Below are positions 31,155-34,471 of a stretch of 34,471 nucleotides of DNA, piece by piece (positions within the stretch are counted from its first letter, which is position 1; the number at the start of each line of letters is the position of its first letter). Source of the stretch: an uncultured Bacteroidota bacterium (GTDB lineage: Bacteria > Bacteroidota > Bacteroidia > Bacteroidales > CG2-30-32-10); NCBI GenBank assembly GCA_903889915.1, contig CAISZK010000098.1, forward strand, positions 1 through 34,471. The letters run 5' to 3'. A program made the translations under genes and the position numbers. The notes beneath the pieces were generated by a model. The model saw only the letters and a list, made by a program, of their open reading frames with translations, ran no database searches and was not told where the DNA came from.

Positions 31155-33269
31155 TTATTTGATCACAGATAATTTTTTAAACAACACCACATCATCCGTT
31201 GTGAGCCTGTATAAATAAATTCCAGATGAAAGATCACTGGTGTTGAATTTCACATGTTGCCATCCTGCATCACGCTTTTCATTCACGAGGGTGGCCATCA
31301 GTTGTCCTGATAAGGAATAAACCTGCAATGTCACTTGTTTTGCCTGTGGCAACGTAAAGGATATTTCAGTCTCGCTGCTGCATGGGTTCGGAGTGTTTTG
31401 CATCAGTTGATATGCATCAGGTGTTCCGGGATTATCATTGATCCCTGCAGGTGAATGGAGGATGGTACAGCTACCGCTTCCATCAGTAATAGTAGCATTC
31501 ACCGGTGTTGAAAGATTCATTGTAAAATAAATGTTTGAGCTGTGATTGTGATTAACCAGAACAGGCACCTGAATCTGTTTCATGATCTGATCAGTTGTGA
31601 ATGTCAGAATTCCTGTGGTTGTGGTATAATCGCTGCCTGCGATTGCTGTTGCATTTGTTGTTGTGTAATGAACAGTGATCGTTTGCTGAGCCGGCGATGA
31701 GAGACACACTGTAAACACAGCGTTGACTGGTCCTGCCCATGGTTCGGGGATAGTAATATCTTTAATGCAAATACCGGGTGTGATCACAGGTATTTTTGTT
31801 GTTGTTCCGTGAAGAATCACTGATGTGACTGTTTGTCCTGCGGGAGCATTGCCAAGAATAGCATTGGTACCACCAAATCCGCTTGCACCGCCATTGCCGA
31901 GAGTGAAGTAATTTGTGTCGGCCTGAACTGTTGAAGTTCCTGCAATGTAAATACCAACTGAAGCGCCACCTGCACCACCGGCTCCTGAACCTGCTGCACC
32001 ACCATTGCCACCTGCACCGCCGTATCCACCTGCACCAATTTCACCAGTGCATGTGTTGCCACCGGCAGCGCCAGCGCCACCAACACCACCAAGTCCTCCA
32101 TTGCCACCTTTGGCTCCTGTGCCACCAGCACCTGTCATGATCTTGTTGCGGTCAATCACAGCGATGGCATTATTCACCAATACGCCGAATGAGCAACCAC
32201 CCGACAGACCACCTGTTCCGACAGTACCGGCACAACCGCCGCCACCACCGCCGCCGCCACCGTTTCCGCTACCATTGTCGCACAGTGTACATCCCTGTCC
32301 ACCGCCGCCACCAGCGCCACCGCCACCATTTCCATTAGTTCCTGCTATGCCATTACCGCCTGATGAAGGTATGTATAATCCGGCACTGGTAATAGTACCA
32401 AATGAGGGAGCAACTGTTCCGTTAGTGCCATTGGCACCTGCAGATCCTGCAACGCCTGTGCCACCCTGGCTGCCGGGATTACCACCGGCACCACCTACAC
32501 CACCTGCTGCTCCGCCAACTCCCGAAGTTCCGTTTGCGCCTGCATTTGCGCCTTCAGATCCACCGACACCACCTGCGCCACCGTTTTGGCCACATGGCGA
32601 TGTTCCGCCTACTCCACCTGCTCCAGGTGTTGAACCATCGCAAGAACCCAAACCGCCGGCGCTTCCTGATGTCGCGCTTGCACCTGCAGTTCCATTGTTT
32701 CCTATTGTTCCGTTAGCACCGGCACCCGGCTTAAGTGTGTTGAAACGAAGAATGGTTGCAGCCGAGCCGCTGTTGATACGAACTGCATAGCTGCTTTCGC
32801 CTGCATTGATAGCCGATGCGGCATCAATTTCGAAACCTTCAATATGGGTGTCGAGGTTCAAACTATCAGCATACACTGCGGTTTGCACACCACTGATGAT
32901 GGTGGTATTGGTCGCTGAACGTGACCAGCCTGCAGTGCAGTTAAATTCGCCATAAAGACTAACACCTGAAACTATACGCAAAGGTGCAGTTAGAATATAA
33001 GTGCCCATTGAAACATAGACATCCTTGCCTGCCAGCGCAGCCAGTTGAATTCCTTTTTCTATTGTTTTCACCGGCTTTTGTTTGGTACCTGTGTACGTGT
33101 CGTTACCGGTTACTGCAACAAAAATTGCTTTGGTAGAATCACCGTCAATGCCGTCGCCATTTACATCCTGAAACAAATTATCAGGAATATCCCTGGGAGG
33201 ACAGGTTTGTGCAAAAGATCCTTTCATGATGAACAATGAGAGAAACATTGCAATGTAGAGTTTTTTCAT
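31155..33269 (-). CDS. Glycine-rich T9SS surface protein with DUF1565-like region and Calx-beta domain
   Basis: The protein has 704 residues. The signal peptide is at 1-21 (LYIAMFLSLFIMKGSFAQ). Residues 45-180 resemble the DUF1565/pectate-lyase-like parallel beta-helix proteins (FVAVTGNDTYTGTKQKPVKT, AGKDVYVSMGTYIL). Residues about 185-475 are a Gly/Ala-rich stretch (GGVGGAGG, GGAGGNGG) with a short break (CSFGVLVNNAIAVIDRNKIM) that looks like a beta-helix coil. About 505-610 is a Calx-beta domain (AVFTVCLSSPAQQTITVHYTT, GILTFTTDQ). The sorting domain (about 611-704) has QNTPNPCSSETEI, VYSLSGQLMATLV and SSGIYLYRLTTDD. The whole product looks like an extended surface-exposed fibre or coating protein. 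Its GC-rich repetitive coding differs sharply from its AT-rich neighbours. A cell-surface location is inferred; function unknown. Confidence 0.8.
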   Translation of the reverse strand: MKKLYIAMFLSLFIMKGSFAQTCPPRDIPDNLFQDVNGDGIDGDSTKAIFVAVTGNDTYTGTKQKPVKTIEKGIQLAALAGKDVYVSMGTYILTAPLRIVSGVSLYGEFNCTAGWSRSATNTTIISGVQTAVYADSLNLDTHIEGFEIDAASAINAGESSYAVRINSGSAATILRFNTLKPGAGANGTIGNNGTAGASATSGSAGGLGSCDGSTPGAGGVGGTSPCGQNGGAGGVGGSEGANAGANGTSGVGGAAGGVGGAGGNPGSQGGTGVAGSAGANGTNGTVAPSFGTITSAGLYIPSSGGNGIAGTNGNGGGGAGGGGGQGCTLCDNGSGNGGGGGGGGGCAGTVGTGGLSGGCSFGVLVNNAIAVIDRNKIMTGAGGTGAKGGNGGLGGVGGAGAAGGNTCTGEIGAGGYGGAGGNGGAAGSGAGGAGGASVGIYIAGTSTVQADTNYFTLGNGGASGFGGTNAILGNAPAGQTVTSVILHGTTTKIPVITPGICIKDITIPEPWAGPVNAVFTVCLSSPAQQTITVHYTTTNATAIAGSDYTTTTGILTFTTDQIMKQIQVPVLVNHNHSSNIYFTMNLSTPVNATITDGSGSCTILHSPAGINDNPGTPDAYQLMQNTPNPCSSETEISFTLPQAKQVTLQVYSLSGQLMATLVNEKRDAGWQHVKFNTSDLSSGIYLYRLTTDDVVLFKKLSVIK

Positions 33270-33292
33270 AATTTATTTGTTTTAAGTAAGTG

Positions 33293-33300
33293 CAAAAGTA
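33293..33300 (-). promoter_or_regulatory. -7 box TACTTTTG (minus) for the glycine-rich gene
   Basis: CAAAAGTA on the plus strand reads TACTTTTG on the minus strand, matching TAnnTTTG, 23 bases upstream of the start at 33269. Confidence 0.5.
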
Positions 33301-33656
33301 AATTCTTTCTGAAATGTGTATGTTACAAAATTATTATTTCTGGTTTAAACAAATGTTATCAGGTGTTTTTTTAACAATAATTCCTGACTGCGAAGATATG
33401 CAATCTCTTTTAAAATCCAACAAAAACAGTTCACGGATCAATGTTCAAAGTTTAATGTTATAGAGTTCAAAGTTGACTTAACCCTGAACAATATCCCATT
33501 TATAAACCTCTAAGAATATATGCAGAATGACGCTGCAACCTTAAACTTTACAACCCTGAACTTTTAAACTTTTCTACTCATATACTCCTCAACCTGATCA
33601 CTGTGTTGAAAAATATTTTTTAATCAGGATACAATAATTTAACAGTTTTAACGTTC
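33301..33656. other. Gene-free gap with degenerate GTTCAAA repeats
   Basis: No gene is seen in this stretch. From about 33438 to 33475 and 33538 to 33570 there are degenerate repeats of GTTCAAA/GTTTAAT type in both orientations (AATGTTCAAAGTTTAATG, AACCTTAAACTTTACAACC), related to the heptamer runs around cutC. The rest is AT-rich with no clear hairpin. A promoter for the LytTR gene may lie here but I cannot place it. Confidence 0.5.
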
Positions 33657-33680
33657 ATGAAAAAAATAATTGTCAGATGA
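33657..33680 (+). other. Seven-codon mini-ORF overlapping the LytTR start
   Basis: ATG 33657 encodes MKKIIVR and ends at TGA 33678-33680, overlapping ATG 33677 as ATGA. It could be a leader peptide coupling translation to the LytTR gene, or a coincidence of A-rich DNA. There is no other support. Confidence 0.25.
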
Positions 33681-34045
33681 AAAACAAGGTTCCAGTGTCA
33701 ATTCAAGGCCTGTTAATATGTATCTTCTCCAATAGAAGATACTATCAGCGCAAGTGGGATGATCTGTGCTATGTAGCTACGTGTGATCATTACTGCGAGT
33801 TTTTTTTCAATTCAGGAAGTCCTATTGTTGCAAAGATTTCTTTAGAAAAGCTTATGGCAATACTTCCGGAAATTTCATTTTATCGTTGTCACAAAAAATT
33901 TCTCATCCATTTAAAGATCATTAATGAGGCAGTAGTTTTCGTTGACCATATTGATTATCGTGGGAAAAAAATTGATATTTCACGCGACACGATAGATGTT
34001 CTGATTCAAAAATCGCTGGAATATCAGGCAGGACTAGTGAATTAA
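33677..34045 (+). CDS. Orphan LytTR-type DNA-binding regulator
   Basis: The protein has 122 residues, nearly all one LytTR domain: DDLCYVATCDHYCEFFF at about residues 28-44, IVAKISLEKLMAILPEISFYRCHKKFLIHLKIINE at about 50-84, and VDHIDYRGKKIDISRD at about 89-104. The FYRCHKKFLIHL block is the typical LytTR recognition-segment signature. There is no receiver domain and no membrane part, so it is not a two-component regulator by itself. Stand-alone LytTR proteins may work with a partner or respond through their concentration. It bind direct-repeat sites as a family. It sits between the divergent glycine-rich surface gene and the partial gene at 34273. The target is unknown. Confidence 0.8.
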   Translation: MKNKVPVSIQGLLICIFSNRRYYQRKWDDLCYVATCDHYCEFFFNSGSPIVAKISLEKLMAILPEISFYRCHKKFLIHLKIINEAVVFVDHIDYRGKKIDISRDTIDVLIQKSLEYQAGLVN

Positions 34046-34215
34046 TACCTGCATTCCGAATCCGGATCAAAAATAATTTGATTCAAAAAGTACTGAAAAG
34101 CCCATTTTCCGTGCTTTTCCCTGCATTTTCATGCACTGAACTTTCCATTCGCGTACCAAAGTCCCCATTTAACGGAAGGCAATCTTCAGGTTACGGTATC
34201 GGCATTTTCGCGTTA

Positions 34216-34223
34216 TATCTTCG
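34216..34223 (+). promoter_or_regulatory. Weak -7 box TATCTTCG before the last gene
   Basis: TATCTTCG differs from TAnnTTTG by one base and lies 49 bases before ATG 34273. The support is weak. Confidence 0.3.
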
Positions 34224-34257
34224 TTGCGTTAAATTCAATGATTTATTTACTTAATTA

Positions 34258-34264
34258 AAAGGAG
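34258..34264 (+). promoter_or_regulatory. Shine-Dalgarno site AAAGGAG before ATG 34273
   Basis: AAAGGAG ends eight bases ahead of ATG 34273, the second strong Shine-Dalgarno site in a window where most starts have none. Confidence 0.6.
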
Positions 34265-34272
34265 AAATTAAA

Positions 34273-34471
34273 ATGGAAGAAAAAGTGAAATTCGTGTACT
34301 CACACGGTACACGGCAGAAAAGATTCAGAGGACACCTTGCCCCTGGTCAGGTTGTTGTCCTTATCAGCGACCGCGCCCCGGTAATCGTTGCAGCGGTTAT
34401 TATTAAAATCCCTAAAATCGGGTTTAATTTGCCTAACTCGTGGTCAGGAAAGTTGGAAAAACTTTATCTGA
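34273..34471 (+). CDS. Partial gene of unknown function, runs off the window
   Basis: ATG 34273 opens a frame of at least 66 codons that is still open at the last base of the window. The visible part begins MEEKVKFVYSHGTRQKRFRG and continues with HLAPGQVVVLISDRAPVIV and then IIKIPKIGFNLPNSWSGK. A hydrophobic stretch (VVVLISD, VIVAAVII) is not long enough for a sure membrane segment. I do not recognise the family. A strong Shine-Dalgarno site supports the start and suggests good expression. The function cannot be told from the part shown. Confidence 0.5.
   Translation, partial: MEEKVKFVYSHGTRQKRFRGHLAPGQVVVLISDRAPVIVAAVIIKIPKIGFNLPNSWSGKLEKLYL

Noticed and set aside
32005-32790. Long proline-rich open frame on the plus strand (261 codons)
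   Set aside because: It is the complement of the glycine-rich codons of the minus-strand T9SS protein, whose signal peptide, Calx-beta and sorting domain are clear. Gly codons GGN read backwards give Pro-rich frames.

Overview
The window looks like an accessory stretch of a Bacteroidota chromosome or contig, probably from a free-living or environmental lineage. The evidence is repeated type IX secretion system (T9SS) C-terminal sorting domains, a CHU_C-type (gliding motility associated) C-terminal domain, a PorP/SprF protein, SprB-like repeats, short A-rich leaders without Shine-Dalgarno sites, and promoters that fit the Bacteroidota -7 box TAnnTTTG. I see no rRNA, tRNA, CRISPR array, transposase or phage structural gene. 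Assignments rest on recalled family motifs; no database search was run.

Positions 1-6270 hold a nest of small secreted T9SS cargo genes: a 5'-truncated remnant, three cargo proteins sharing its C-terminal domain, one cargo with a different C-terminus, and an SH3 lipoprotein. Four of them share a near-identical DNA cassette that covers the sorting domain, the stop codon and a downstream hairpin. Two of the four carry the same 30-bp palindromic in-frame insertion. At 6331-7242 lies an unusual probable fusion of a bilin-reductase-like domain to a protochlorophyllide-reductase C-terminal (PCP_red) domain. At 7483-8663 is a two-gene secreted-protein pair with a strong Shine-Dalgarno site, followed by a zinc-ribbon membrane protein (8885-9754).

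Positions 10044-19279 form a likely operon: a 1639-residue surface adhesin with a CHU_C domain, a PorP/SprF outer-membrane partner, a TPR/PD40/OmpA-like/DUF1573 protein, and a VanX-like D-Ala-D-Ala dipeptidase lipoprotein whose start overlaps the preceding stop (ATGA). This reads as a cargo with its own export and cell-wall anchoring partners. It is followed by a secreted transglutaminase-like protein (19474-22134), a short CutC (22222-22863), a DUF2784 membrane protein, a RelE/ParE-type toxin-antitoxin pair on the minus strand flanked by two copies of a repeat with AAAGTGTACT-rich inverted ends, and an M50-like membrane metalloprotease (24338-24997).

Positions 25058-34471 hold a seven-bladed Reg_prop propeller protein (minus), a 1458-residue lysyl-endopeptidase-like secreted protease with six tandem Ig-like repeats, an array of four 53-bp tandem repeats with internal dyads, a glycine-rich beta-helix/Calx-beta T9SS protein (minus), an orphan LytTR regulator, and a gene running off the end behind a second strong Shine-Dalgarno site. 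Seven-base tandem repeats recur at several gene borders and in one place run into a signal peptide coding region.
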